Assembly: GCA_002706335.1 (NCBI GenBank)
Contig: PAKZ01000031.1
Location: 124,001-188,000 of the forward strand
Length of the DNA: 64,000 nt
Reading direction: 5' to 3'
Source of the DNA: Ahrensia sp.
Lineage (GTDB): Bacteria > Pseudomonadota > Alphaproteobacteria > Rhizobiales > Rhizobiaceae
Part shown: positions 1-8,944 of the stretch, one piece after another
Layout: every line of letters starts with the position of its first letter
How positions within the stretch are numbered: position 1 is the stretch's first letter
Notes under the pieces: model-generated
The model's database searches: none
The model's input: the letters and a program-made list of their open reading frames with translations, nothing else
What the model was told of the DNA's origin: nothing
Made by a program: the position numbers and the translations under genes

Positions 1-267
1 CCGGTGCCGCGTTCGGTCGTCGCCCTCAACGACAATGGCGAACTCGGAGTGCGAACCGTCAACGACAATGACGAGGTGGAATTCCACCCGATCGACATTG
101 TGGACGATTCCACCGGCGCTCTGATCCTCGGCGGCATCCCGAAAGGTGCGCGCGTGATCGTGGCGGGCCAGAATTTTGTTGGTGACGGCGTCAAGGTTCA
201 TCCAGTCGAAGCTGACAGCGAAACTATCCGGAAACTGGTCGAGGAAGCGGCCGCGGGAGCAATCTGA
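1..267 (+). CDS. RND efflux periplasmic adaptor (MFP) subunit, C-terminal end, 5' truncated
   Basis: The reading frame is open from base 1, so this is the 3' end of a gene that starts outside the window. The visible 88 residues resemble the last beta-barrel and membrane-proximal part of a membrane fusion protein: a phrase like VPRSVVALNDNG, then GELGVRTVNDND, then LILGGIPKGARVIVAGQNFV and a short acidic tail. Adaptors of this family link an inner-membrane RND pump to an outer-membrane channel. The stop lies 2 bases before the ATG of the RND pump gene, the usual adaptor-pump operon order, which supports the assignment. The substrate cannot be told. Confidence 0.8.
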   Translation, partial: PVPRSVVALNDNGELGVRTVNDNDEVEFHPIDIVDDSTGALILGGIPKGARVIVAGQNFVGDGVKVHPVEADSETIRKLVEEAAAGAI

Positions 268-269
268 AC

Positions 270-3200
270 ATGATGAGTTTCCTAGAAGTTGCGGTGAAGA
301 ACGCGCGGTTGACGATCACCGCGCTCGTGTTCTTTCTCATCGCCGGCGCGCTCGCCTACATCAGCATCCCCAAGGAGGCCGAACCCGACGTTCAGGTCGG
401 TGTCGTCTATGTGAGCCTCCATTTGCAGGGCATCTCGCCGGAAGACGCCGAGCGTCTGCTCGTGCGTCCGGTGGAGACGCGGATCAAGAACATCAAGGGC
501 ATCGACACCTTCACGTCGAATTCCTACCAGGGCGGCGGTAACGTCGTCATCCAGTTCGAGCCCTCCGCCGACATGTCGACCGCGCTTCAGGATGTGCGGT
601 CGAAGGTAGACGACGCAAAGCAGGAGTTTCCGGAGGGCACCGACGAACCGTCGGTTAACGAGGTCAACATCTCGGAATTCCCGATCCTGGTCGTCACCTT
701 GTCCGGCGACGCGCCGGAGCGCGTAATGACGCGCGCGGCCAAGGAGCTGCGCGACCAGATCGAGGAAGTTGGCGGCGTGCTCGAAGCGAACCTGCAGGGT
801 TCGCGCGACGAGATGGTGGAAGTCATCATCGATCCGGTGAAGCTGTCCTCCTACAATCTTCAGCTCGACCAGCTGATCGCGGCGGTGCGCGGCAACAACC
901 AGCTCGTCGCCGCGGGTACGCTGCAGGGCGAGGAAGGCAAATACGCCGTCAAGGTGCCTGCTCTCATCGAAACCGTCGAGGACATTGCCAATCTGCCGAT
1001 TGCGGCCAGCGGCAATGCCGTGGTGCGCGCACGCGATCTCGCGACGATCCGCTCGACTTTCGAGGACGAGACCTCCGTCGCGCGGCTGAACGGCAAGCCG
1101 GCGATCGCAATTGAAGTTTCCAAACGCGCCGGGTCCAACCTGATCGAGACGATCGACAGCGTGAAGGAGGTGGCGACCGGCTTCAAGTCGCAGCTTCCGG
1201 CCGGCGTGGAGATCAGCTTCAGCCAGGACAAGTCGACGGATATCCGCAATCTGCTGGATGATCTGCAGAACTCGGTGCTGACCGCGGTTATCCTGGTCTT
1301 TATCGTCATCCTGTATTTCCTTGGTATCCGGTCTTCGATCCTGATCGGACTTGCGATTCCGACATCGTTCCTGATGGGCATCCTGGCGCTGTCGGTGGCG
1401 GGTTTCACGGTCAATATCGTCGTGCTGTTCAGTCTCATTCTCGCGGTCGGCATGCTGGTCGACGACGCGATCATCGTGACCGAATATGCCGAGCGGCGCA
1501 TGACCGAAGGCATGCCGTCGGGCCCCGCTTTCGCAGAGGCCGCGCGGCGTATGTTCGGGCCCGTTGTGGTCGCAACGGCGACCCGCATCGCGGCGTTCTC
1601 GCCGCTGCTGTTCTGGCCGGGCATCGTCGGCGAGTTCATGGGCTATCTGCCGCTGACGCTGATCTGCACGCTGTCTGCATCGATCCTCTATGCGCTGTTC
1701 TTCGCGCCAACGCTTGGCTCGATTTTCGGCAAGGCGACGGTCGAGGAGCGGTCGCCCGACGGAATGTACATGGCGGTGGTCAAGCGGGCGGTTCGGCATC
1801 CGCTGCCGACGCTTGGGCTCGTCAGCGCGCTGATGGTTGTCATCGTCGTACTCTACGGCAAGTACAACAACGGCACGGAATTCTTCCCCTCCGTCGAGCC
1901 GGACTACGGTCTCGTCTATGTTCATGCGCGGGGCAACCTGTCGCTCGAGGAACAGGACACAGCTGTGCGCTCAGTCGAACAGCGCATTCTGGGATGGCCG
2001 GGCATCGAAACCGTGTACACCCGCGTCGGCGCCTCCACCGGCGGTGGCGGCGGATTCGGCGGCTCGAGCGACGAGGACGTGATCGGCACTATCCAGTACG
2101 AGTTCGTCGACTGGCGCGAGCGCAAGGCCGCGAGCGACATCCTGACGGATCTGCGCGGCGCGCTGCGCAACATGCCGGGCATCGAGGCGGAGGTTTCGGT
2201 TCCGGACGCAGGTCCGCCGCAGGGCAAGCCGATCCAGGTGGAGCTCTCCGCCGAAGATCCGGCAGGTCTCGACGATGCCGCGCGCACGGTCGCCAACTAT
2301 ATGCGTTCGCAGTCCGAGATGATCGATCTGTCGGATGGCTTGCCGCCGCCCTCGATTGACTGGGAGCTGAAGGTCGACCGCACCGAAGCCGCGAAATACG
2401 GCATCGGCCCGAATTCGGTCGGTACAGTCGTGCAGCTTGTCACCACGGGTCTCAAACTGTCGGACTATCGTCCGGCGGGCACGGACGACGCGGTCGACAT
2501 CCGGCTGCGTCTTCCGGAAGATCGGCGCACCCTGTCGATGCTCGATCAGTTGCGCATTCAGACGCCGCAGGGCGCGGTGCCACTGTCGAACTTCGTGACG
2601 CGCGAGCCGGCCCGCAGTCTTGGCATCCTGAAGCGTATCGATGGCACGCGCACGATCACCGTTTCCGCCAACCTTGTCGAGGGTGTGCAGGACGCGGCAG
2701 TTCAGGCGCAGGTAAAAACTGCGCTCGAGGGGATGGACCTGCCCGACAATGTCAATTGGAAGCTGGCCGGTTCGAACGAGGACAGCGCCGAAGCGGCTGC
2801 CTTCCTGGGCAAGGCCTTCGGCGTGGCGATCTTCCTGATCTTCGCCTTGCTGTTGGCGCAGTTCAACCGGTTCACTTACGTGTTCCTGGTGTTGTCCGCG
2901 GTGGTGATGTCGACGGTCGGCGTGTTGCTGGGCCTGTTGGTGATGCAACAGCCCTTCGTGATCGTGATGACTGCGGTGGGAACGATCGCGCTCGCGGGCG
3001 TGGTCGTGAACAACAATATCGTCCTCATCGACACCTATGTGCATCTTCGCTCGGAAGGCTGGGACAAGCTGGAAGCCGTGCTCGAAACATGCCGGGAGCG
3101 CGTGCGACCGGTCATGTTGACGGCCGTCACCGCCATTCTCGGCGTTCTTCCGATCGCCTTCGGCGTCAATCTGGCGATCATCGCCCACGAGACCACGATC

Positions 3201-3473
3201 GGGGCGCCGTCGACGCAGTGGTGGATCGCCCTGTCGAGCGCCATCGTCTTTGGCCTGGCCTTCTCGACCGTGTTGACGCTGGTCGTGACGCCGGCCGCGC
3301 TGATGGTGTTCACCCGCGACAATGCCTGGATCGCCGACGACCGCAGCCTGCTTTCAAAGCTTCTACGACGCAAGAAGAAGGCGGTGGCGGAGCAGCCTGG
3401 CGATAGCGATGACACTTCGGAGGAGCAGAAATCCTACGAGAATGTCCGCGAATTCCCGAAAGCCGCCGAATAG
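270..3473 (+). CDS. RND family efflux pump, inner-membrane permease
   Basis: A 1067-residue protein of the usual length for AcrB-like resistance-nodulation-division pumps. It has an N-terminal membrane helix (LTITALVFFLIAGALAY), a large periplasmic porter region (about 35-330), a first block of helices (about 335-480), a second periplasmic region with a Gly-rich stretch near residue 590, and a second block of helices (about 850-1025). The proton-relay signature GMLVDDAIIVTE with paired Asp lies near residue 405 in helix 4. It should export hydrophobic or amphiphilic compounds by proton antiport in a tripartite complex with the adaptor encoded just upstream. A convergent MarR-family regulator follows and could control the operon, but no operator is visible here because the promoter is outside the window. 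Confidence 0.93.
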   Translation: MMSFLEVAVKNARLTITALVFFLIAGALAYISIPKEAEPDVQVGVVYVSLHLQGISPEDAERLLVRPVETRIKNIKGIDTFTSNSYQGGGNVVIQFEPSADMSTALQDVRSKVDDAKQEFPEGTDEPSVNEVNISEFPILVVTLSGDAPERVMTRAAKELRDQIEEVGGVLEANLQGSRDEMVEVIIDPVKLSSYNLQLDQLIAAVRGNNQLVAAGTLQGEEGKYAVKVPALIETVEDIANLPIAASGNAVVRARDLATIRSTFEDETSVARLNGKPAIAIEVSKRAGSNLIETIDSVKEVATGFKSQLPAGVEISFSQDKSTDIRNLLDDLQNSVLTAVILVFIVILYFLGIRSSILIGLAIPTSFLMGILALSVAGFTVNIVVLFSLILAVGMLVDDAIIVTEYAERRMTEGMPSGPAFAEAARRMFGPVVVATATRIAAFSPLLFWPGIVGEFMGYLPLTLICTLSASILYALFFAPTLGSIFGKATVEERSPDGMYMAVVKRAVRHPLPTLGLVSALMVVIVVLYGKYNNGTEFFPSVEPDYGLVYVHARGNLSLEEQDTAVRSVEQRILGWPGIETVYTRVGASTGGGGGFGGSSDEDVIGTIQYEFVDWRERKAASDILTDLRGALRNMPGIEAEVSVPDAGPPQGKPIQVELSAEDPAGLDDAARTVANYMRSQSEMIDLSDGLPPPSIDWELKVDRTEAAKYGIGPNSVGTVVQLVTTGLKLSDYRPAGTDDAVDIRLRLPEDRRTLSMLDQLRIQTPQGAVPLSNFVTREPARSLGILKRIDGTRTITVSANLVEGVQDAAVQAQVKTALEGMDLPDNVNWKLAGSNEDSAEAAAFLGKAFGVAIFLIFALLLAQFNRFTYVFLVLSAVVMSTVGVLLGLLVMQQPFVIVMTAVGTIALAGVVVNNNIVLIDTYVHLRSEGWDKLEAVLETCRERVRPVMLTAVTAILGVLPIAFGVNLAIIAHETTIGAPSTQWWIALSSAIVFGLAFSTVLTLVVTPAALMVFTRDNAWIADDRSLLSKLLRRKKKAVAEQPGDSDDTSEEQKSYENVREFPKAAE

Positions 3474-3494
3474 GGCAAAAGGCTTGCAAATACG

Positions 3495-3523
3495 GGCCGG
3501 CGATGATCTCGCCGGCCTTTTTT
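3495..3523 (+). terminator. Rho-independent terminator after the RND operon
   Basis: A perfect 9-bp stem (GGCCGGCGA / TCGCCGGCC) with a 5-base loop is followed by six T. It sits 21 bases after the pump stop codon and ends the efflux transcript before the convergent marR gene. Confidence 0.9.
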
Positions 3524-3535
3524 ATTGCCGCGATG

Positions 3536-3976
3536 TCAGGCCAGGCGGACGAGCTCGTCGCGCAAGCGTTGCGGATCGTCGATGAGCTTATCGAGTTCCG
3601 CATGAGTTTTCTTCCAGATCGGGTAGGCCGCGAGGAGCATTTCCTCGCCCTTTTCCGTCAGCTTCAGCCGGCGGCTGCGCTTGTCCGACGGGTCTGGCTC
3701 AATCGAGATCAAACCGCGCCGTTCGAGCGGTTTCAGATTGGCCGTCAGCGTCGTCCGGTCGAGCGCCAGCAACTCGGCGACATCGCCCATTCTCGGCGCT
3801 TCCGGTCGGTTCAGCGACATCAGGAGAGAGTATTGTCCGTTCGTCAGGCCGAGCGGACGGAACGCTTCGTCAAAGCGCCGCGCGACGGTGCGCGCAGTCC
3901 GCTGAAGATGCAGACACAGGCATGTGTCGCGCACTTCCAGCGTTGAGACATAAGGGAATTTGCTCTGGCCCGACAT
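3536..3976 (-). CDS. MarR family transcriptional regulator
   Basis: A 146-residue winged-helix protein. An N-terminal helix contains two close cysteines (DTCLCLHLQRTARTVARRFDEA, residues about 17-38; in MarR relatives such cysteines can act as redox sensors, an inference here). The recognition part is MGDVAELLALDRTTLTANLKPLERRGLI in fragments around residues 60-88, and the wing motif DPSDKRSRRLKLTEKG follows. It is convergent with the RND pump genes and so a candidate local regulator. The ATG has no Shine-Dalgarno sequence: a TATAAT hexamer lies only six bases upstream of it, inside a 26-bp inverted repeat, which suggests a leaderless and autoregulated transcript. Confidence 0.9.
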   Translation of the reverse strand: MSGQSKFPYVSTLEVRDTCLCLHLQRTARTVARRFDEAFRPLGLTNGQYSLLMSLNRPEAPRMGDVAELLALDRTTLTANLKPLERRGLISIEPDPSDKRSRRLKLTEKGEEMLLAAYPIWKKTHAELDKLIDDPQRLRDELVRLA

Positions 3977-3980
3977 GGGT

Positions 3981-4006
3981 TGATTATATTGATATCAACA
4001 TAATGA
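3981..4006. promoter_or_regulatory. Inverted-repeat operator overlapping the marR -10 box
   Basis: Two 13-bp half-sites match at 11 of 13 positions around the centre TTGATATCAA. On the minus strand the sequence contains TATAAT (3983-3988), ending six bases before the marR ATG. A repressor bound here would cover the -10 element. This is the geometry expected for MarR autorepression; binding is inferred. Confidence 0.7.
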
Positions 4007-4050
4007 TCCAGAGCGCGCGACCGCGATGCACAATTTGTCGCGGGCACGAG

Positions 4051-4085
4051 CAAAAATAAGGGCCGGGAGGTGTTTCTCCCGGCCC
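4051..4085 (-). terminator. Rho-independent terminator of asd
   Basis: A perfect 10-bp stem (GGGCCGGGAG / CTCCCGGCCC, 4060-4085) with a 6-base loop. Read on the minus strand it is followed by a T-rich tract (TTATTTTTG). It lies 20 bases downstream of the asd stop codon. Confidence 0.9.
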
Positions 4086-4105
4086 GATCATTTCAACCAG
4101 GCCGA

Positions 4106-5140
4106 TCAGGCGGCCTTCTTCTTCGGCTCGATCAGGTGCCGGTTGACCAGCAGTTCCGCGATCTGGACCGTGTTCAGCGCGGCGCCCTTGCGCAGATTGT
4201 CGGAGACGACCCAGATGTTGAGGCCATTCTCGACAGTCGCGTCCTCGCGAATGCGGCTGATATAGGGTGCGTCCTCGCCTGCCGATTCATAAGGCGTGGC
4301 GTAGCCGCCGTCCTCATGCTTGTCGATGACAAGGCAGCCCGGCGCCTCGCGCAGTATATCGCGCGCCTCGTCTGCGGTGATCGGCTTTTCGAACTCGATA
4401 TTGACCGCTTCGGAATGGCCGATGAAGACGGGTACGCGCACGGCCGTGCAGGTGACCTTGATCTTCGGGTCGAGCATTTTCTTGGTTTCGGCCAGCACCT
4501 TCCATTCCTCCTTCGTGTAGCCGTCCTCCATGAAGACATCGATATGGGGAATGACGTTGAAGGCGATGCGCTTGGTGAACTTCTTGTTCTCGATCGGGTC
4601 GGAGACGAAGACGGCGCGGGTCTGCGAGAACAGCTCGTCCATGCCTTCCTTACCGGCGCCGGAGACGGACTGGTAGGTCGACACGACGATACGCTTGATG
4701 GTCGCCGCGTCATGCAGCGGCTTCAGCGCGACAACGAGCTGGGCGGTCGAGCAGTTCGGATTGGCGATGATGTTGCGCTTGGTGAAGCCTTCGACCGCGT
4801 CGGCATTGACTTCCGGCACGATCAGCGGAACGTCGCTGTCGTAGCGCCAGGCCGAGGAATTGTCGATCACGACGCAGCCCTTGGCGGCGATCTTCGGCGA
4901 CCATTCCTTCGAGACGTTTCCGCCGGCCGACATCAGGCAGATGTCGCAGTCGGAGAAATCGTAATTCTCGAGCGCCTGAACCTTGAGCGTTTTGTCGCCA
5001 TAGGTCACTTCCTGCCCGATGGACCGGCGCGAGGCGAGCGGCACGACTGTGTCGGCCGGGAAACCGCGCTCTGCGAGAATTTCCAGCATTTCGCGACCGA
5101 CATTGCCGGTTGCGCCTGCGATGGCGATAGTGAAGCCCAT
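4106..5140 (-). CDS. asd: Aspartate-semialdehyde dehydrogenase
   Basis: This enzyme reduces 4-phospho-L-aspartate to L-aspartate 4-semialdehyde with NADPH, feeding lysine/diaminopimelate, threonine and methionine synthesis. The 344-residue length fits the family. The N-terminus carries the dinucleotide-binding motif GATGNVG (residues 9-15), and the catalytic cysteine is Cys130 in NPNCSTAQ. The internal ATG at 5140 is chosen because the protein then begins directly with MGFTIAIAGATG and has a purine-rich site (AGGAAGAAGG) just upstream; a longer frame to 5185 would add an unconserved basic leader. It is transcribed alone, with a strong terminator. Confidence 0.97.
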   Translation of the reverse strand: MGFTIAIAGATGNVGREMLEILAERGFPADTVVPLASRRSIGQEVTYGDKTLKVQALENYDFSDCDICLMSAGGNVSKEWSPKIAAKGCVVIDNSSAWRYDSDVPLIVPEVNADAVEGFTKRNIIANPNCSTAQLVVALKPLHDAATIKRIVVSTYQSVSGAGKEGMDELFSQTRAVFVSDPIENKKFTKRIAFNVIPHIDVFMEDGYTKEEWKVLAETKKMLDPKIKVTCTAVRVPVFIGHSEAVNIEFEKPITADEARDILREAPGCLVIDKHEDGGYATPYESAGEDAPYISRIREDATVENGLNIWVVSDNLRKGAALNTVQIAELLVNRHLIEPKKKAA

Positions 5141-5368
5141 GGCCTTCTTCCTGCTCCTCTCTCCCCTTCGCTTGGCAAGCACCACTCATCCCGCCCCCGG
5201 GAGAGTGTGGGGCGGAGCGGTTACATCGTCTTCGTGGTTTTCGACGTCGTGGTGCTCATGGTGGCCGCCTTTTGATCCAGGACTGTGCGAAAGTCAACAT
5301 CATGGCGCGAGGTGCGCCTGATAGCCTCGCCTCGATCCGCCGAATCCGGCGTAACCAGGAGAGACAAG

Positions 5369-6037
5369 ATGCGCTTCTTATTCAAAATCGCGGCGATTGC
5401 CGTCATGCTGACCGCCGGCGTCGGCGTCGCCAAAGCCGATACGATCCGCTGCCCGCTTGATCAGGCGCGCCGTACCATAACCGACAACCTGCCCAGCGGC
5501 TGGTGGACGACGCCGATGGTCAACCGCCTGTCGGAAACCAAGGTGCAGAATATCGGCGGCAAGCCGGCGCTTCTCTGCATCTATGGTACATCCGGAAGCG
5601 TGCAGCGCGAAGCGCCTGCCGGACAGGCCTGCCGCGCCATTCCCGGTGGTTTCCAGTGCCAGGCATCCGGCGGTGCTGCTCCTCGCACAGCGGCAACGGG
5701 AGGCCTCGATATTCCGCAGACTTACATGTTCGATCTGGACCGCGGCGGCGTCACCCAGGCGGGCGCCGATTTCTGGTTCCAGGCGGAGACAGCTTCGCTG
5801 CTCTACCTCGTGCCGCGCAACGGCGCGAGGATCGGCGTCGGTAATCGTTCGAACAGAGGCGCGGCGGGATGTGCCGCGGCGCGGTTCACGACGGATCGTG
5901 TCTCCCTGCGTGACATTCCCGTCGGGTCCTATGTGTGCGTGCGCACAAATGAGGGCCGCATCTCGCAATTCCGCGTCAATGCCATTTCCGGTGGCTCGCC
6001 GAAGACTTTGTCTATCGGCTTCACAACCTGGCAATAG
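5369..6037 (+). CDS. Secreted hypothetical protein
   Basis: A 222-residue protein with a classical signal peptide (MRFLFKIAAIAVMLTAGVGVAKAD; cleavage likely after AKA). The mature part has six or more cysteines, a Trp-rich segment (LPSGWWTTPMVNRLSE), a short low-complexity linker (GGAAPRTAATGG) and a C-terminal domain rich in beta-type residues. The start at 5369 is preceded by AGGAGAG at a good distance; a longer frame from 5285 would bury the signal peptide. It stands alone between asd (divergent) and an oxidoreductase gene, followed by a strong hairpin. I do not recognise the family; a periplasmic location is the only supported statement. Confidence 0.75.
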   Translation: MRFLFKIAAIAVMLTAGVGVAKADTIRCPLDQARRTITDNLPSGWWTTPMVNRLSETKVQNIGGKPALLCIYGTSGSVQREAPAGQACRAIPGGFQCQASGGAAPRTAATGGLDIPQTYMFDLDRGGVTQAGADFWFQAETASLLYLVPRNGARIGVGNRSNRGAAGCAAARFTTDRVSLRDIPVGSYVCVRTNEGRISQFRVNAISGGSPKTLSIGFTTWQ

Positions 6038-6048
6038 GCAGCACGATA

Positions 6049-6071
6049 GCGCCCGGCATACTGCCGGGCGC
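6049..6071 (+). terminator. Stem-loop after the secreted-protein gene
   Basis: A perfect 10-bp stem (GCGCCCGGCA / TGCCGGGCGC) with a 3-base loop, 11 bases after the stop codon. Only two T follow, so it is a weak intrinsic terminator. Confidence 0.6.
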
Positions 6072-6199
6072 TTCCACGCATGTCATGCGTCCGGGCAGCG
6101 GGCGTAGGCACGTTTCCCGCACCAGGACGCCAGATATTCAAACCTGTTGGACAGTCTCCTGCAGATCCGGCCATATACGGGTCCATGGGGAGGATTGTC

Positions 6200-7336
6200 A
6201 TGACGCCGCTGCTGTTTTCACCGATTACCATCAAGTCCATGGAGTTGCGAAATCGTGTCGTGGTTTCGCCAATGGCGCAGTATGCGGCGATCAACGGCGT
6301 CGTGAACGATTGGCACTTCGCCCATCTGCACCGTTTCGCCATCAGCGGTGCCGGCCTGATCTGTGTCGAGGCGACCAAGGTCGAGAGGCGCGGGATGGGG
6401 ACGGTTGGCGACACCGGCCTTTGGAACGATGCACAAGAAGCGGCCATGGCGCAACTTGTCACTTTCTTGAAGCCCTTTGGCGCGAAGCTCGCGGTGCAGA
6501 TCAACCACGCCGGGCGGAAGGCCGGCACGCTCAAGCCTTGGGAGGGCTGGGGGCCGCTGGACCGCTCGCAGCCCCTCGTCGACGGCGGCGAACACTGGGA
6601 CGTGATGGGGCCGAGCCCGGTGCCTTACCGGGAAGGCTGGCCGGTGCCGCGTGAAATGACGACTGCCGATATAGACGACGTAATCTCCGCATGGTCGGCC
6701 AGCGCCCGGCGCGCGGATCGAGCCGGGTTCGATGCCCTGGAGATCCACGCCGCGCACGGTTATCTCATTCACCAGTTCCTGTCGGAAGCGGCAAACAGGC
6801 GGACGGATGCATATGGCGGCAACCTGACGGCGCGGATGCGCTTCGGTCGCGAGGTGATCGAGGCGGTGCGGTCCGTATGGCCGGAGGAAAAGCCGCTCTT
6901 CATGCGTATCTCGGCGCGCGACGAGGCAGGGTGGACACTCGATCAATCCGTCGAATTCGCGCGCATGGCGGGCCAGTTGGGCGTCGACGTGATCGACTGT
7001 TCGTCAGGCGGCATCGCGCCGAAAAACCTGACCGCGTTCGAAGACGAGAGCCGGCCGGGGTATCAGGTCCCCTATGCGCGTGAAATCAGGGAGAAAACCG
7101 GTTTGCCGACAGTTGCGGTCGGGCTCATTCGCGAGGCCCGGCACGCGGAGGAAATCCTGCAGGCCGGGGATGCCGACCTGATCGCGATCGGTCGCGAGAT
7201 GCTCTATAACCCGGCCTGGACCTTGCATGCCGCCGGTGAGCTGGGCGTCGAGAACAGGTTCGAGATGGTGCCGCCGAATCATCGGCATTTCCTCTCCCGG
7301 AGAGACGCTGTCCCCCGGGAGAAGCTCGCAAAATAG
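6200..7336 (+). CDS. NADH:flavin oxidoreductase, old yellow enzyme family (YqjM-like)
   Basis: A 378-residue TIM-barrel flavoenzyme. Visible family features: N-terminal LFSPITIKSMELRNRVVVSP, the substrate/FMN histidine motif HAAHGYLIHQFLS with SEAANRRTDAYGG, INHAGRKA, and the phosphate-binding end VAVGLIREARHAEEIL...ADLIAIGREML. Such enzymes use FMN and NAD(P)H to reduce activated alkenes such as enones; the natural substrate is unknown. The ATG at 6200 is chosen because GGGGAGG lies 7-13 bases upstream and the protein then starts at the conserved MTPLLFSP. It is convergent with leuB. Confidence 0.93.
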   Translation: MTPLLFSPITIKSMELRNRVVVSPMAQYAAINGVVNDWHFAHLHRFAISGAGLICVEATKVERRGMGTVGDTGLWNDAQEAAMAQLVTFLKPFGAKLAVQINHAGRKAGTLKPWEGWGPLDRSQPLVDGGEHWDVMGPSPVPYREGWPVPREMTTADIDDVISAWSASARRADRAGFDALEIHAAHGYLIHQFLSEAANRRTDAYGGNLTARMRFGREVIEAVRSVWPEEKPLFMRISARDEAGWTLDQSVEFARMAGQLGVDVIDCSSGGIAPKNLTAFEDESRPGYQVPYAREIREKTGLPTVAVGLIREARHAEEILQAGDADLIAIGREMLYNPAWTLHAAGELGVENRFEMVPPNHRHFLSRRDAVPREKLAK

Positions 7337-7362
7337 CGAAAGTCGCCTACCGTCCGCTCGCC

Positions 7363-8469
7363 TCAGGCGCCGGCATAGGCCTTGAGTACAGCGTCGCCCA
7401 TTTCAGTGGTCGAGACCTGCGTGCAGCCGTCCGACATGATGTCGCCGGTACGCAGGCCGGAATCCAGCACGTCGGAAATCGCCTTCTCCAGTCGGTCTGC
7501 TTCGGAAACCATGTTGAAGGAGTAGCGCAGGCACATCGCGAAGGATGCGATCATGGCGATCGGATTGGCGATGCCCTGACCGGCTATGTCCGGCGCGGAG
7601 CCGTGAACCGGCTCATAAAGCGCCTTGCGCTTGCCTGTCAGCGCGTCCGGGGCGCCGAGCGATGCGGAAGGCAGCATGCCGAGCGAGCCCGTCAGCATGG
7701 CGGCGACGGCGGACAGCATGTCGCCAAAGAGATTGTCGGTAACGATCACGTCGAACTGCTTCGGCCAGCGCACCAGTTGCATGCCGCCGGCATCGGCGAG
7801 CATGTGGGTCAGCTCCACATCCTCGTATTTCGCCTTGTGGGTGTCGGCGACGACTTCCTTCCACAACACGCCCGACTTCATGACGTTGTGCTTTTCCATC
7901 GAGCAGACCTTGTTGGAGCGGGTGCGCGCCAACTCAAAGGCGACGCCGGAAATGCGCTCGATCTCGAATGTGTCATAGACCTGCGTATCGATACCGCGCT
8001 TCTGGCCGTTGCCGAGGTCGATGATCTCCTTCGGCTCGCCGAAATAGACGCCACCGGTCAGCTCGCGCACGATCAGGATGTCGAGGCCCTCGACGACTTC
8101 CGGCTTCAGCGAAGAAGAGGCCGCGAGCGCCTTGTAGCAGATGGCCGGTCTCAGATTGGCGAAGAGCGACATGTCCTTGCGAAGCCGCAGCAATCCTGCT
8201 TCGGGGCGTACGTCGTAGGGTACGCCATCCCATTTCGGTCCGCCGACGGCGCCGAACAGGACCGCGTCGGCGGCCATCGCCTTTTCCATGTCCTCTTCCG
8301 AGATCGCCTGCCCGTGGGCGTCATAGGCCGATCCGCCGACAAGGCCCTCGTCGGTTACGAAACCAGCGTTCTCGTGCTCATTCATGTGGCCGATCAGCTT
8401 GCGGACTTCGGCCATCGCTTCCGGGCCGATGCCGTCGCCGGGAAGCAGGAAAAGGGAACGCGTGGTCAT
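7363..8469 (-). CDS. leuB: 3-isopropylmalate dehydrogenase
   Basis: This cytoplasmic NAD-dependent enzyme oxidatively decarboxylates 3-isopropylmalate to 2-oxoisocaproate in leucine synthesis. The 368-residue length is standard. Visible signatures are [10 protein letters not shown] at the N-terminus, GAVGGPKWD, the substrate loop [15 protein letters not shown], the Lys/Asp active site region ([17 protein letters not shown]) and the adenine-binding [17 protein letters not shown]. In many rhizobia leuD lies directly upstream of leuB; here they are separated by about 4.4 kb of accessory genes. Confidence 0.98.
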   Translation of the reverse strand: MTTRSLFLLPGDGIGPEAMAEVRKLIGHMNEHENAGFVTDEGLVGGSAYDAHGQAISEEDMEKAMAADAVLFGAVGGPKWDGVPYDVRPEAGLLRLRKDMSLFANLRPAICYKALAASSSLKPEVVEGLDILIVRELTGGVYFGEPKEIIDLGNGQKRGIDTQVYDTFEIERISGVAFELARTRSNKVCSMEKHNVMKSGVLWKEVVADTHKAKYEDVELTHMLADAGGMQLVRWPKQFDVIVTDNLFGDMLSAVAAMLTGSLGMLPSASLGAPDALTGKRKALYEPVHGSAPDIAGQGIANPIAMIASFAMCLRYSFNMVSEADRLEKAISDVLDSGLRTGDIMSDGCTQVSTTEMGDAVLKAYAGA

Positions 8470-8560
8470 GGAAAGGATACCCGTCAGTTATCATCGTCGC
8501 GAGTGGGCATAGAGCTAGCGCGCGATGAATTCAACTGTGCCGTGGCGCAGGAACGCCCGA

Positions 8561-8944
8561 TCAGCCGCGGAAGGCCGTGACTTCGATCTCGATCTTCATC
8601 TCCGGTCGGATGAGACCGGCGACGACCATGGTCGCGGCAGGCCGGATGCCGGCGAAGTAGCGGCCAAGGACCGGAAAGGCGATATCGGCGAAGGCGGCCT
8701 CTGTAACGGTATATTGCGCACGCACGATATCGCCCCGCTTGAAACCGGCTTCGAGAAGCGCCGCATCGATTGTGGCCAGCGCGTTTTCTGTCTGCGTTGC
8801 GACGTCGTCCGGCATGGTCATCGTCGCATAGTCGTAACCGGTTGTTCCAGAGACGAAGCACCAGTCACCCTGGACGAGCGCGCGCGAATATCCGGCGGTT
8901 TCCTCGAAGGGCGAGCCGGTCGAGATCAGGCGCCGGCCGCTCAT
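8561..8944 (-). CDS. RidA family protein (YjgF/YER057c/UK114)
   Basis: A 127-residue protein with the RidA/YjgF fold signature: GSPFEETAGYSRALVQGDWCFVSGTTG in pieces near residues 10-35, QTENALATIDAALLEAGF, and the C-terminal PAATMVVAGLIRPEMKIEIEVTA. Archetypal RidA hydrolyses reactive enamines/imines; it needs a conserved Arg near the C-terminus, whereas here the corresponding segment reads RPAATMVVAGL. The ATG overlaps the stop of the upstream marR gene (ATGA), so the two are translationally coupled and RidA is probably under that regulator's control. The upstream frame to 9034 is discarded because it runs inside marR. Confidence 0.85.
   Translation of the reverse strand: MSGRRLISTGSPFEETAGYSRALVQGDWCFVSGTTGYDYATMTMPDDVATQTENALATIDAALLEAGFKRGDIVRAQYTVTEAAFADIAFPVLGRYFAGIRPAATMVVAGLIRPEMKIEIEVTAFRG

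Noticed and set aside
4070-5275. A 401-residue + strand frame opposite asd
   Set aside because: Asd has all its motifs, a ribosome-binding site and a terminator; the opposite frame has none.
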